Origin: Paenibacillus baekrokdamisoli
GTDB lineage: Bacteria; Bacillota; Bacilli; Paenibacillales; Paenibacillaceae
NCBI RefSeq assembly: GCF_003945345.1
Contig: NZ_AP019308.1
Span: 6,012,501-6,075,000 of the forward strand
Direction of reading: 5' to 3'
DNA: 62,500 nucleotides
Shown: one piece after another, positions 1 to 9,739 of the stretch
Layout of the letters: each line of letters starts with the position of its first letter
How positions within the stretch are numbered: the stretch's first letter is position 1
Notes under the pieces: generated by a model
The model's database searches: none
Told to the model about the DNA's origin: nothing
What the model saw: the letters and a program-made list of their open reading frames with translations, nothing else
Program-made: the position numbers and the translations under genes

Positions 1-963
<963 letters not shown>

Positions 964-1107
964 CCGCTTCTCACCACAGGTGAGGGCAAGGCTTCGGGAC
1001 TTACGTGTAACAGTTAACAGAGGCTAAGACAACATTTCGCAAATGTTCGTATCCAGTTTTCAGGGCGTAAGGCTCTGTACACCGATTCTTGAGTAATCAA
1101 GATCACG

Positions 1108-1224
1108 TTTGGTGGCGATGGCGAAGGGGACCCACGCGTTCCCATCTCGAACACGACCGTTAAGCCCTTCAGCGCCGATGGTACTTGGACCGCAGGGTCC
1201 TGGGAGAGTAGGACGTCGCCAAGC
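1108..1224 (+). rRNA. 5S ribosomal RNA
   Basis: A 117-nt 5S rRNA beginning TTTGGTGGCGATGGCGAAG and ending GACGTCGCCAAGC, whose ends pair as helix I. The conserved CGAACACG and AGTAGGACG segments are present. It follows the 23S gene by about 145 nt, the usual 23S-5S order, and no tRNA gene lies in the spacer. Confidence 0.97.
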
Positions 1225-1230
1225 ACGATC

Positions 1231-1262
1231 AACCGACTGCAGTCATGCAGTCGGTTTTTTGT
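1231..1262 (+). terminator. rrn operon terminator
   Basis: An 11-bp stem AACCGACTGCA/TGCAGTCGGTT with a 4-nt loop is followed by a T run. It starts 7 nt after the 5S gene and is a canonical intrinsic terminator of the rRNA operon. Confidence 0.95.
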
Positions 1263-1474
1263 TGTTTATTAATTTGTTATTTCATTGTGATTTACTTATT
1301 TGAATAGAGCCTCACGATCAAATATTTGTAATTGAAGTTAATTTATTAGGATCAATCTAAACACTGTAAGAATCATCTAATGGTCAGATAAAGTAAAAAG
1401 GTACCTCTTAATAGTGAGGTATAAATGTGTAATATCCGCCCAAGATAATAAGGGAAGTTGTAGCGGTAAATCAC
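1263..1474. other. AT-rich spacer, nothing recognised
   Basis: About 210 nt of AT-rich sequence between the rrn terminator and the ctsR promoter. I see no ORF with a ribosome binding site, no tRNA and no convincing inverted repeat. It probably only separates the two transcription units. Confidence 0.6.
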
Positions 1475-1502
1475 TTGACCTTTTCACAGAATTGCGTATA
1501 AT
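1475..1502 (+). promoter_or_regulatory. Sigma-A promoter of the ctsR operon
   Basis: TTGACC at 1475-1480 and a perfect TATAAT at 1497-1502, 16-nt spacer. Transcription should begin near 1509, inside or next to the CtsR operator, leaving a leader of about 100 nt. A small inverted repeat TTCGGTTT/AAGCCGAA lies in that leader at 1564-1582. Confidence 0.85.
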
Positions 1503-1510
1503 AAAGTTAA

Positions 1511-1527
1511 AGTCAAAGAAAGTCAAA
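1511..1527 (+). promoter_or_regulatory. CtsR operator (tandem heptad)
   Basis: Two direct AGTCAAA heptads separated by GAA (1511-1517 and 1521-1527) match the known CtsR consensus RGTCAAANANRGTCAAA exactly. The site overlaps the expected transcription start of the operon that encodes CtsR, so the sequence supports autorepression that is relieved on heat or protein stress. Confidence 0.92.
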
Positions 1528-1612
1528 GTCAACTTAACTAAAAACTTTGACAATTCCGATTTTTTCGGTTTATTAAGCCGAAATGTTTTGGTAATTGAGG
1601 GAGGTTGGCGAA

Positions 1613-2074
1613 ATGCGCAACATTTCCGATCTCATTGAGCAGTACTTGAAGCATATGCTGCAGGAAAGCTCAGATGGCGCGGTTGAATTACAGCGCAACG
1701 ATTTAGCAGACCGTTTCTCTTGCGTTCCGTCTCAAATCAATTACGTCATCAGTACCAGGTTCACTGTGGAGAAAGGCTATTTTGTGGAGAGTAAGCGTGG
1801 TGGAGGCGGTTATATCCGCATTCAGCGCGTTGAATTACCTACCCTTACAGCTATTCAAGGTCATATTGTGCATACAATAGGCGAACAGGTGGATCAATGT
1901 GCAGCAGAAGGTCTCATTTATCAGCTAGAGGAGGCGCAGTTCATCTCGAAACGCGAAGCGAATCTGCTTCGAGCAGCGGTATCTCGCGAATCGATTGCGG
2001 TTAAGCTCCCATTGCGTGACGAAATTCGGGCAAGGCTTCTAAGGGCCATGCTCATTACACTGCTTGTTAAGTAA
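1613..2074 (+). CDS. ctsR: Transcriptional repressor CtsR
   Basis: Class III stress-gene repressor controlling clp genes and its own operon. The 153-residue protein starts MRNISDLIEQYL. It has an N-terminal winged helix-turn-helix with the glycine-rich wing RGGGGYIRI (about residues 62-70), whose arginine contacts the AGTCAAA heptads in the family, and a C-terminal dimerisation and McsA/McsB/Clp-interaction part. The start is ATG 1613 behind GGGAGGTT; an upstream in-frame codon at 1595 lacks an SD. First gene of ctsR-mcsA-mcsB-clpC, directly downstream of its own operator. Length and context are typical. Confidence 0.97.
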   Translation: MRNISDLIEQYLKHMLQESSDGAVELQRNDLADRFSCVPSQINYVISTRFTVEKGYFVESKRGGGGYIRIQRVELPTLTAIQGHIVHTIGEQVDQCAAEGLIYQLEEAQFISKREANLLRAAVSRESIAVKLPLRDEIRARLLRAMLITLLVK

Positions 2075-2142
2075 TCCACTGCGCGCCCTTACTAATATAA
2101 GAGAGGATACACTGATCCGTGCTTATATTATTGAGGGGAGAT

Positions 2143-2211
2143 ATGGAATTCGTCGATCATTATGGATTAGGTGGTTACCATTTCTTCTTAGCCCTGAACG
2201 AGGAGGGATAG
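2143..2211 (+). CDS. Possible 22-residue leader peptide before mcsA
   Basis: A small ORF beginning MEFVDHYGLGGYH has a strong SD (GAGGGGAG at 2133-2140, only 2-3 nt before the ATG). Its TAG stop (2209-2211) lies inside the AGGAGGG SD region of mcsA, 6 nt before the mcsA start. This geometry would couple its translation to mcsA. I recognise no family. It could be a real micropeptide, a translational leader or chance; the SD spacing is shorter than ideal, which lowers confidence. Confidence 0.35.
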   Translation: MEFVDHYGLGGYHFFLALNEEG

Positions 2212-2217
2212 TGCGGA

Positions 2218-2727
2218 ATGCTTTGTCAAGAATGCGGCAAGAAACCGGCAACACTTCATTTTACGAAGATTGTGAATGGTGAAAAGACGGAGTTTCATAT
2301 TTGTGAATCTTGTGCGCGGGAACGAGGCGAAGGAATCCCAGGTACGGCAAACGGATTTTCGATTCACAGTCTTTTATCGGGATTGCTTGATTTTGAACCG
2401 AGTACTTTTGGTACCAAGCCTCCACAGATTCGTTGTGAGGCATGCGGGTTAACTTATACCCAATTCAGTAAAATGGGACGCTTCGGCTGCAGTAACTGCT
2501 ACAAACAGTTTGGCAGCAGGCTCGATCCAATACTCAAACGCGTGCATGGTAATACGGTGCATGTCGGTAAAATTCCAAAACGTACCGGTGGGCAGATTCA
2601 GCTTAAACGCGAAATCGAGGAGCTCAGAAAAGATTTACATGAGTTAATCGATCGTGAAGAGTTTGAGAACGCGGCTCAGATCCGTGACCGGATTCGTGAA
2701 CTGGAACGTCATGTAGCAGATATTTAG
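2218..2727 (+). CDS. mcsA: McsA, zinc-binding activator of McsB
   Basis: Activator of the protein-arginine kinase McsB, and part of the CtsR/Clp control circuit. The 169-residue protein has two double-CxxC zinc modules: C3/C6 with C29/C32, and C73/C76 with C91/C94. A C-terminal UVR-like coiled segment (about residues 130-165, EEFENAAQIRDRIREL) resembles the UVR motif of ClpC. The start is ATG 2218 with AGGAGGG about 10 nt upstream. Second conserved gene of the operon; all eight cysteines are present. Confidence 0.96.
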   Translation: MLCQECGKKPATLHFTKIVNGEKTEFHICESCARERGEGIPGTANGFSIHSLLSGLLDFEPSTFGTKPPQIRCEACGLTYTQFSKMGRFGCSNCYKQFGSRLDPILKRVHGNTVHVGKIPKRTGGQIQLKREIEELRKDLHELIDREEFENAAQIRDRIRELERHVADI

Positions 2728-2749
2728 TGCACAGGATGGAGGATTCGGT

Positions 2750-3829
2750 ATGCCAAAGCGATCATATGTTGAAGAAGCACTTAGTGATTGGATGAAAGGT
2801 ACCGGCCCTGATTCAGATATTGTCATCAGCAGCCGAATACGTCTGGCTCGTAATTTGCGAGGCCATCCATTCCCCATGCTAGCCACAATCCAGCAGGCCC
2901 ATGATGTCATGGAACAGTTAACTTCAGTTGCTGAGACGGGCAAGTTAAACGATCTCGGACATTTTGATACGATAGAGCTTACTGATTTGAATGAACTTGA
3001 ACGAAGAGTACTTGTGGAGAAACATCTGATTAGTCCAAACCTCGCTAATGAGTCACGTTGTGGGGCGGTTATTTTAAGTCAGAATGAATCTGTGAGTATT
3101 ATGGTCAATGAAGAGGATCATTTGCGGATCCAATGCCTGTATCCTGGCTTTCAGATTCAGGAGGCTTGGGAACTGGCTAACCGCATTGACGATATATTTG
3201 AAGAAGGGGCTGATTACGCGTTTGATGAGCGGCGAGGTTTTCTGACCAGCTGCCCAACGAATGTTGGAACGGGTATTCGTTCCTCAGTCATGATGCATCT
3301 ACCGGGGCTTGTCATGTCACAGCAAATAAACCGCATATTATCTGCCATAACCCAAGTGGGACTCGCGGTACGCGGTACTTATGGTGAAGGCAGTGAAGCA
3401 CTCGGGAATCTGTTTCAAATTTCGAATCAAATAACGCTTGGACAATCTGAAGCGGAGATTATCGAAAATTTGCACAGTGTGGCCAAACAAATTATTGAGC
3501 ATGAACGAGCGGCACGTCAGCGTATGCTGGAGGAGTCACGTGTGCGGCTAGAGGATCGGCTGTTCCGTTCCTATGGTATTTTATCGCATGCTATGATCAT
3601 GGACTCGAAGGAAGCCGCACAGCGCTTGTCTGATGTCCGGCTCGGAATTGATTTGGGTCTGATTAAAGATGTGTCGCCACAGGTAATGAATGAAATGATG
3701 GTTTTAACGCAGCCAGGTTTTCTCCAACAGGTATTCAATGAAAAAATGACTCCTGAACAGCGAGATATCCGGCGAGCAGAACTCATACGACAGCAATTAA
3801 ATTGTAAATCCGATCATGGGGGTGTATGA
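2750..3829 (+). CDS. mcsB: Protein-arginine kinase McsB
   Basis: ATP-dependent kinase that phosphorylates arginines in client proteins and CtsR, marking them for ClpCP degradation. The 359-residue protein has the phosphagen-kinase catalytic fold: SSRIRLARN (27-35), NEEDH (120-124), the active-site segment TSCPTNVGTGIR with C168, and E214 in YGEGSEALGN. The C-terminal RDIRRA (338-343) matches the RDxxRA phosphoarginine-binding motif of the family. Start ATG behind GGAGG. Its stop overlaps ATG 3826 of the clpC reading frame. Confidence 0.97.
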   Translation: MPKRSYVEEALSDWMKGTGPDSDIVISSRIRLARNLRGHPFPMLATIQQAHDVMEQLTSVAETGKLNDLGHFDTIELTDLNELERRVLVEKHLISPNLANESRCGAVILSQNESVSIMVNEEDHLRIQCLYPGFQIQEAWELANRIDDIFEEGADYAFDERRGFLTSCPTNVGTGIRSSVMMHLPGLVMSQQINRILSAITQVGLAVRGTYGEGSEALGNLFQISNQITLGQSEAEIIENLHSVAKQIIEHERAARQRMLEESRVRLEDRLFRSYGILSHAMIMDSKEAAQRLSDVRLGIDLGLIKDVSPQVMNEMMVLTQPGFLQQVFNEKMTPEQRDIRRAELIRQQLNCKSDHGGV

Positions 3830-3831
3830 AC

Positions 3832-6285
3832 ATGATGTTTGGTAGATTCACGGAAAGAGCACAGAAGGTGCTCGCACTAGCTCAGGAAGAAGCGGTTCGT
3901 CTCGGTCATAACAATATAGGCACAGAGCATATTTTGCTCGGACTTAACCGAGAAGGGGAAGGAATAGCGGCCAAAGCTTTAATTGGTCTTGGTCTTAGCT
4001 TGGAGAAAATTCAAGACGAAGTTGAAACCCTTATCGGTCGTGGTCAAGAGCAGCCGACTAATATTGCTTATACGCCGCGTGCAAAAAAAGTGATTGAGCT
4101 TTCAATGGATGAAGCACGTAAGCTGGGGCACACCTATGTGGGCACAGAGCATATTTTGCTCGGCCTTATCCGTGAAGGTGAAGGTGTAGCAGCCCGTGTG
4201 CTTAACAATCTTGGTATTAGTCTTAATAAAGCACGACAGCAGGTGTTACAGCTTTTAGGCAGTAGTGAAGCGGTGTCCAGCAGTCATGGTGCGCCAACGA
4301 ACGTAAGCACACCAACACTTGATGGCCTAGCACGTGATTTGACTGCTTATGCGAAGGAAGGCCACCTGGATCCTGTCATTGGTCGAAGCAAAGAAATTGA
4401 GCGCGTTATTCAAGTGCTTAGCCGTAGAACCAAGAATAATCCGGTACTCATCGGTGAGCCAGGGGTAGGTAAAACGGCGATCGCTGAAGGGCTTGCTCAG
4501 AAGATTATCGCTGGAGAAATTCCAGAAACACTCCGCGACAAACGTGTAATGACGCTCGATATGGGCTCCGTTGTTGCAGGTACGAAATATCGTGGGGAAT
4601 TTGAAGACCGCCTCAAAAAAATCATGGATGAAATTCGTCAAGCCGGAAACATTGTACTGTTCATTGATGAGCTGCATACGCTTATCGGTGCAGGCGGTGC
4701 GGAAGGAGCCATTGATGCTTCAAATATTCTTAAGCCGGCACTTGCTCGGGGAGAATTGCAATGTATCGGAGCAACAACACTGGATGAATATCGTAAATAT
4801 ATCGAGAAAGATGCTGCTTTGGAGCGCCGCTTTCAGCCAATCACGGTTGATCAGCCTTCTCCTGAAGAAGCGATTCAAATCTTGCATGGCTTGCGTGATC
4901 GCTATGAAGCACATCACCGTGTCAAGATAACAGATGAAGCGATTGTGCAAGCTGTTAAGCTGTCCGATCGTTATATAACCGACCGCTTCCTGCCAGATAA
5001 AGCGATTGATCTGATCGATGAGGCGAGCTCCAAAGTACGCTTGAAATCGTACACGGTACCGCCTAATTTGAAGCAGCTGGAGAACCGCCTAGAGGATATT
5101 CGCAAGGAGAAAGATTCTGCGGTTCAAAGTCAAGAATTCGAGAAAGCGGCAGCACTTCGCGATACAGAACAAAAAATTCGTGAAGAGCTGGACGTAACGA
5201 AGAATCAATGGAAAGAGAAGCAAGGCCGTACCGATTCCGAAGTTACACCTGAGGATATTGCTCAGATCGTAGCGAGCTGGACGGGTATTCCGGTTAGTAA
5301 GCTTGCTGAAGAAGAGACGCAGCGTTTGCTAAATATGGAAGATATCCTTCATGACCGGGTAATCGGTCAGGAAGAAGCGGTTAAAGCAGTGTCCCGTGCT
5401 ATCCGCCGGGCACGTGCGGGTTTGAAAGATCCGAAACGTCCAATGGGCTCCTTTGTATTCTTGGGTCCTACAGGCGTAGGGAAAACAGAGCTTGCAAGAG
5501 CACTTGCAGAAGCGATGTTCGGCGATGAGAATGCGGTTGTTCGTATCGATATGTCCGAATATATGGAGAAACATTCGACTTCTCGTTTAGTCGGGGCGCC
5601 TCCAGGGTATGTAGGATATGAGGAAGGCGGACAGCTGACAGAGAAAGTTCGTCGGAAGCCATACTCCGTTGTACTTCTCGACGAAATTGAGAAAGCACAT
5701 CCGGATGTATTCAACATCCTGCTGCAGGTACTTGAGGACGGTCGATTGACGGATTCTAAAGGTCGTGTCGTAGATTTCCGGAATACGCTCATCATCATGA
5801 CGTCGAATGTCGGTGCTGATCAAATAAAACGTAATACCTCACTTGGCTTTACAGCCGTGCAGGATGCGGGCCGTGACTTCTCAATCATGAAGGAAAAGGT
5901 GCTTGCGGAGCTTAAGAAGAGCTTCCGTCCTGAATTCTTGAACCGAATCGACGAAACAATCGTGTTCCATTCCCTCGACAAGGAGCATATCGCACAAATT
6001 GTGACATTAATGTCCGATGAGCTGCGCAAACGTCTTCGCGAGCAGGAAGTGGACTACGTCCTCACAGATGCAGCAAAAGAATTTTTGGCTAAAGAAGGCT
6101 TCGATCCGCAATACGGTGCGCGTCCGTTGCGTCGTGCAATTCAGAAACATATCGAGGATCGGTTATCCGAAGACCTTTTACTTGGCAAAATTGCTAAAGG
6201 TGATTCCCTGGTAATTGATGAGAAGGACGGTGCTTTGACCGTTACTCATACGATATCAGCATCCGAAGAACCTGCGGCAAAATAA
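3832..6285 (+). CDS. clpC: ATP-dependent Clp protease ATPase subunit ClpC
   Basis: Hsp100/AAA+ unfoldase that pairs with ClpP and recognises phosphoarginine-tagged proteins. From ATG 3832 it is 817 residues, starting MMFGRFTERAQ as in B. subtilis. It has two Clp_N repeats (about 5-145), AAA-1 with Walker A GEPGVGKT (about 208-215), a UVR middle segment EFEKAAALRD, AAA-2 with GPTGVGKT (about 545-552), and a ClpB D2-small C-terminal domain. ATG 3826 is also in frame and overlaps the mcsB stop, but it lies 1 nt from the GGGGGTG SD. ATG 3832 has 7-nt spacing and is preferred. Confidence 0.97.
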   Translation: MMFGRFTERAQKVLALAQEEAVRLGHNNIGTEHILLGLNREGEGIAAKALIGLGLSLEKIQDEVETLIGRGQEQPTNIAYTPRAKKVIELSMDEARKLGHTYVGTEHILLGLIREGEGVAARVLNNLGISLNKARQQVLQLLGSSEAVSSSHGAPTNVSTPTLDGLARDLTAYAKEGHLDPVIGRSKEIERVIQVLSRRTKNNPVLIGEPGVGKTAIAEGLAQKIIAGEIPETLRDKRVMTLDMGSVVAGTKYRGEFEDRLKKIMDEIRQAGNIVLFIDELHTLIGAGGAEGAIDASNILKPALARGELQCIGATTLDEYRKYIEKDAALERRFQPITVDQPSPEEAIQILHGLRDRYEAHHRVKITDEAIVQAVKLSDRYITDRFLPDKAIDLIDEASSKVRLKSYTVPPNLKQLENRLEDIRKEKDSAVQSQEFEKAAALRDTEQKIREELDVTKNQWKEKQGRTDSEVTPEDIAQIVASWTGIPVSKLAEEETQRLLNMEDILHDRVIGQEEAVKAVSRAIRRARAGLKDPKRPMGSFVFLGPTGVGKTELARALAEAMFGDENAVVRIDMSEYMEKHSTSRLVGAPPGYVGYEEGGQLTEKVRRKPYSVVLLDEIEKAHPDVFNILLQVLEDGRLTDSKGRVVDFRNTLIIMTSNVGADQIKRNTSLGFTAVQDAGRDFSIMKEKVLAELKKSFRPEFLNRIDETIVFHSLDKEHIAQIVTLMSDELRKRLREQEVDYVLTDAAKEFLAKEGFDPQYGARPLRRAIQKHIEDRLSEDLLLGKIAKGDSLVIDEKDGALTVTHTISASEEPAAK

Positions 6286-6304
6286 TATTTTCTTTTCGAA
6301 TACG

Positions 6305-6382
6305 GAATACCTCTTGTCCACCCCTATCGGAGATTCGCTGTTACAGCGGTTCGTTCATTAGGGGAGGGCCGGGGGTATTTTT
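6305..6382 (+). terminator. Terminator after clpC
   Basis: Nested inverted repeats, AATACC...GGTATT outside and ACCCCTAT...ATTAGGGG inside, end in GGTATTTTTGT. They form a long branched stem after the last gene of the ctsR operon and before an independent promoter. Confidence 0.75.
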
Positions 6383-6410
6383 GTATGCAGTAAACAATAA
6401 GCCTGAAGAT

Positions 6411-6439
6411 TTGTTTATCGTGGGAATGCTTGTTACACT
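6411..6439 (+). promoter_or_regulatory. Sigma-A promoter of the heme monooxygenase gene
   Basis: TTGTTT (6411-6416), 17 nt, TACACT (6434-6439), about 47 nt before the start codon and just after the clpC terminator. No Fur-box-like palindrome was recognised next to it. Confidence 0.5.
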
Positions 6440-6486
6440 ATATACATGGGATTCATTATAAAGGTGGAAAAAGGAGGCATATACGT

Positions 6487-6876
6487 ATGATCGTTGTTAC
6501 GAATACAATAAAGGTAAAGAAGGGCCATGGAGAATCAGTGGCTCAGCGGTTTCAGAATTCGAAGGGTGTTGAGACATCTCCGGGTTTCGTTCAAATGGAA
6601 GTGTTATTTACAGAGGGGCTTGAAGAATATGATGAGCTTAAGGTTTGCACCCATTGGCAGGATAAACAATCCTTCGAGGGTTGGGTAAACAGCGATTCAT
6701 TCCGTCAGGCCCATGCACAGCGTGCAAGCGGGGCTTCAAGTCAAGGAGGTCCTAGTGGGCAAGGTCAGCATGGCGAAGGGGCGCCGGCTGCTCCACAAGG
6801 TGAGAGTGTTATGCTCGGTTCACAAATGACGACGCATACGGTTCTAGTGTCACGGCTTTCAGGCAACTCTAATTAA
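6487..6876 (+). CDS. IsdG/HmoA-family heme-degrading monooxygenase
   Basis: Small antibiotic-biosynthesis-monooxygenase (ABM) fold protein of 129 residues, likely opening heme to release iron. The triad that defines IsdG-type heme oxygenases is present at family-typical positions: N6 (VVTN), W66 (FEGW) and H76 (RQAH). After residue 80 there is a Gly/Gln/Ser/Pro-rich linker (GPSGQGQHGEG) and a short hydrophobic end. Start ATG 6487 behind AAGGAGG; longer in-frame starts have no SD. It is a single-gene unit between two terminators, not part of the clpC operon. Function is inferred from the triad. Confidence 0.85.
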   Translation: MIVVTNTIKVKKGHGESVAQRFQNSKGVETSPGFVQMEVLFTEGLEEYDELKVCTHWQDKQSFEGWVNSDSFRQAHAQRASGASSQGGPSGQGQHGEGAPAAPQGESVMLGSQMTTHTVLVSRLSGNSN

Positions 6877-6900
6877 ACGAGTTTATTTGAATGACAAGTA

Positions 6901-6946
6901 GCCCCCACCTAGGCAAGAAGGTGTGCCTGTATGGGGGATTTTTATA
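6901..6946 (+). terminator. Terminator after the heme monooxygenase gene
   Basis: GCCCCCA...TGGGGGA stem with inner AGGC/GCCT pairing, followed by TTTTTAT. Ends the single-gene unit. Confidence 0.88.
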
Positions 6947-7073
6947 TAAGATTAACACCACTTGCTTGCCGTATTTAAAGATTGTTTAAAACGATCGCCG
7001 TCATTTTGAAAAAGTATTTATACCTTCCATTAGAAATGGTAAACTTTGAGTGATAGATCAGAAGGAGCCGAAT

Positions 7074-8441
7074 ATGGCAAAAGTTAAAATAAAATTCGCG
7101 TGTACGGAATGCGGGACAGAAACACCAAAATGGCTTGGAAAGTGTCCAGGCTGTGGTTCATGGAATACGATGGTAGAAGAAAAAGAAACCGTTGTGAAAA
7201 CACAAGGAATGGGCTCTTCAATCATTCAGACGAAAGAAAAGCCACTTCCTATCATACATATAGAGAGTGGTCAGGAGCAGCGGATTGAAACGACGCTTCT
7301 GGAGCTCAATCGTGTTCTTGGTGGAGGTATTGTACCGGGCTCACTCATTCTTGTTGGTGGTGACCCAGGTATAGGTAAATCTACCCTTCTGCTGCAGACC
7401 TCTCATGCGCTGGCATCAAAGGCACTGACTGTTCTCTATATCTCTGGAGAGGAATCAGTTCGTCAAACCAGGCTGCGTGCAGATCGATTGGGAGCGCTAA
7501 CCGACAAACTCTATGTGTTATGCGAGACGAACATGGAACAGATCAATGAAGCGATTGAATCGGTCCAGCCGGATTTTCTGGTCATTGACTCTATTCAAAC
7601 CGTATATGACCCCAATGTGCAATCAGCCCCAGGTAGTGTCTCCCAAGTACGGGAATGTACCGCTCATTTCATGCGTGTAGCGAAGATTAAAGGGATTGCA
7701 ACCGTGCTAGTTGGTCATGTCACCAAGGAGGGGGCAATCGCAGGTCCTCGAATGCTGGAGCATATGGTGGATTGTGTGCTTTATTTTGAAGGGGAGAGGC
7801 ATCATTCTTATCGATTATTGCGTGCAGTGAAGAATCGTTTTGGCTCGACTAACGAAATCGGAATTTTTGAGATGGTAGAGGATGGGCTGCGTGAAGTAAC
7901 GAATCCATCTGAATTATTTTTGTCGGAAAGACCGCTTGGCGTGTCGGGTTCAACGGTTGTTGCCAGCATGGAAGGTACCAGACCTGTGCTCGTGGAGCTT
8001 CAGGCGCTCGTAACGACGACAAATTTCCCATCCCCGCGTCGAATGTCGACTGGTATCGATCACAATCGGATGGCGCTTATTATCGCGGTGCTGGAGAAGC
8101 GCATGGGTATGTTTTTACAGACGCAGGATGCTTACTTAAATGTTGCGGGCGGTATTAAATTGGATGAGCCAGCAGTGGATCTTGCGGCTGCGGTAAGTAT
8201 AGCATCGAGTTTTCGTGATGCACCGACACGACCATTCGACGTTTTCTTTGGCGAAATTGGACTGACAGGTGAAGTAAGAGCTGTTTCAAGGGCCGAGCAG
8301 CGGGTAAAGGAAGCACAGAAGCTTGGATTTAAGCGGGTTATCATGCCTGTGAAGAGCTTGAAGGGTTGGACCCCGCCGGCTGGTATTGAAATCATAGGCG
8401 TAGAGACCGTTGCTGAGGCGCTAGCGGCAGCTTTCGGATAG
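7074..8441 (+). CDS. radA: DNA repair protein RadA
   Basis: RecA-like ATPase with a Lon-type C-terminal domain that drives branch migration during recombination. The 455-residue protein has an N-terminal zinc ribbon CTECG...CPGCG (about 11-29), Walker A GGDPGIGKST (about 95-104), the RadA-specific KNRFG motif (about 252-256) and a C-terminal Lon-like fold. Start ATG 7074 follows GAAGGAG. It is followed 11 nt later by disA, the order seen in B. subtilis. Confidence 0.97.
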   Translation: MAKVKIKFACTECGTETPKWLGKCPGCGSWNTMVEEKETVVKTQGMGSSIIQTKEKPLPIIHIESGQEQRIETTLLELNRVLGGGIVPGSLILVGGDPGIGKSTLLLQTSHALASKALTVLYISGEESVRQTRLRADRLGALTDKLYVLCETNMEQINEAIESVQPDFLVIDSIQTVYDPNVQSAPGSVSQVRECTAHFMRVAKIKGIATVLVGHVTKEGAIAGPRMLEHMVDCVLYFEGERHHSYRLLRAVKNRFGSTNEIGIFEMVEDGLREVTNPSELFLSERPLGVSGSTVVASMEGTRPVLVELQALVTTTNFPSPRRMSTGIDHNRMALIIAVLEKRMGMFLQTQDAYLNVAGGIKLDEPAVDLAAAVSIASSFRDAPTRPFDVFFGEIGLTGEVRAVSRAEQRVKEAQKLGFKRVIMPVKSLKGWTPPAGIEIIGVETVAEALAAAFG

Positions 8442-8452
8442 AGGGGGGTATC

Positions 8453-9529
8453 ATGAAAGAGATGAATCAACTAGAGATAATGAATCAGCTGCTGCAAATG
8501 GTTGCGCCAGGCATGGCATTCCGAGAGGGACTTGATAACGTACTGCGAGCTAAGACTGGGGCACTGATTGTTGTTGGATATAGTCCAGAAGTGATGGAAG
8601 TGGTAGATGGTGGATTTTCAATCAATTGTGATTTCTCCCCCAACTACTTGTACGAGCTGGCCAAAATGGACGGCGCTATTATCTTGAGCGAAGACCGTAA
8701 AAGAATCTTATATGCGAATACGCAGCTTATTCCAAATAGCTCTATTTCCTCCATTGAGACAGGGATACGGCATCGTACGGCTGAACGTGTAGCCAAGCAG
8801 ACTGGTAAGCTGGTCGTTTCCATTTCGCAGCGTCGGAACGTGATCACCTTATATCAAGGTCAGCTTCGATACTCGCTTAAGGATATGGCCGTTATTTTAA
8901 CTAAAGCCAATCAGGCGATTCAAACACTGGAGAAGTATAAAGTAGTACTGAATCAGTCGTTTACTAATTTATCTGCTTTAGAATTTGAAGAGATGGTAAC
9001 GCTGCAAGAGGTTGCGCATGTCATCAAACGGTTAGAGATGGTTATACGGGTCAAGATGGAAATTAAACGATATGTGAATGAGCTTGGTACTGAAGGGCGA
9101 CTCATAAGCATGCAGATGGAGGAATTGGTTGGCGGGGTTGAGGAAGAGGCATGGTTCCTTCTAAAGGATTATGCTAAGGATCAGCAGGAAGATAAAATCC
9201 GGGATATCCGCACAGCCATTCGCAAACTGAATGCAGAGGAACTGCTTGAGCTCCCACAAATCATTAAGTTGCTGGGCTATTCTGGAATGAGTGCGGCTTC
9301 TGAAGATATGGTGGCATCTCGTGGCTACCGACTCCTCAGTCGAATACCACGTTTACCAGCTGTTATCATGAACAATTTGGTTGAGCGATTTGAGAATTTG
9401 CCCCATATTCTAATGGCCACCATTGAAGAACTGGATTCCGTCGATGGAATTGGTGAAGTGAGAGCTCGTGCTATTAAAGAAGGATTGAAGCGGATCCAAG
9501 AGCAGATGTTCATTGACAGACAAATCTAA
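8453..9529 (+). CDS. disA: DNA integrity scanning diadenylate cyclase DisA
   Basis: Makes c-di-AMP from two ATP and scans DNA for branched structures, delaying sporulation when damage is found. The 358-residue protein has the DAC domain motifs DGA (73-75) and RHR (106-108), a helical linker, and a C-terminal HhH DNA-binding domain (DSVDGIGEVRARAIKEGL region near the end). Start ATG behind GAGGGGGGT, 11 nt after radA, so probably co-transcribed with it. RadA inhibits DisA in relatives, which fits the pairing. Confidence 0.97.
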   Translation: MKEMNQLEIMNQLLQMVAPGMAFREGLDNVLRAKTGALIVVGYSPEVMEVVDGGFSINCDFSPNYLYELAKMDGAIILSEDRKRILYANTQLIPNSSISSIETGIRHRTAERVAKQTGKLVVSISQRRNVITLYQGQLRYSLKDMAVILTKANQAIQTLEKYKVVLNQSFTNLSALEFEEMVTLQEVAHVIKRLEMVIRVKMEIKRYVNELGTEGRLISMQMEELVGGVEEEAWFLLKDYAKDQQEDKIRDIRTAIRKLNAEELLELPQIIKLLGYSGMSAASEDMVASRGYRLLSRIPRLPAVIMNNLVERFENLPHILMATIEELDSVDGIGEVRARAIKEGLKRIQEQMFIDRQI

Positions 9530-9739
9530 ATCCCATACAATGTGAGAATGCGGAAAAACCGTTGGTTGGATCTGACAATATCGTTCAATTCCGGAAAACT
9601 TCTGTAAAAAGTTTTCATTCAATCGTTGTACAAGTAAGAAATGAACTGCGCCCTAGACTGCCTAGGCCGGATCTTCTTGGTTTGCTGACAATACTGCAAC
9701 AAGCGGTTTTGGGGCATAGTAAAGATGAGGTGGAGTAAA

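Noticed and set aside
964..1107. tRNA gene in the 23S-5S spacer
   Set aside because: No cloverleaf, TTCGA-type T-loop context or CCA end could be found.
1414..1638. 74-codon ORF covering the ctsR promoter
   Set aside because: It spans the promoter, CtsR operator and ctsR SD, is out of frame with ctsR and has no SD of its own.
3826..3831. ATG 3826 as clpC start
   Set aside because: Only 1 nt from the GGGGGTG SD; ATG 3832 has 7-nt spacing and matches the family start.
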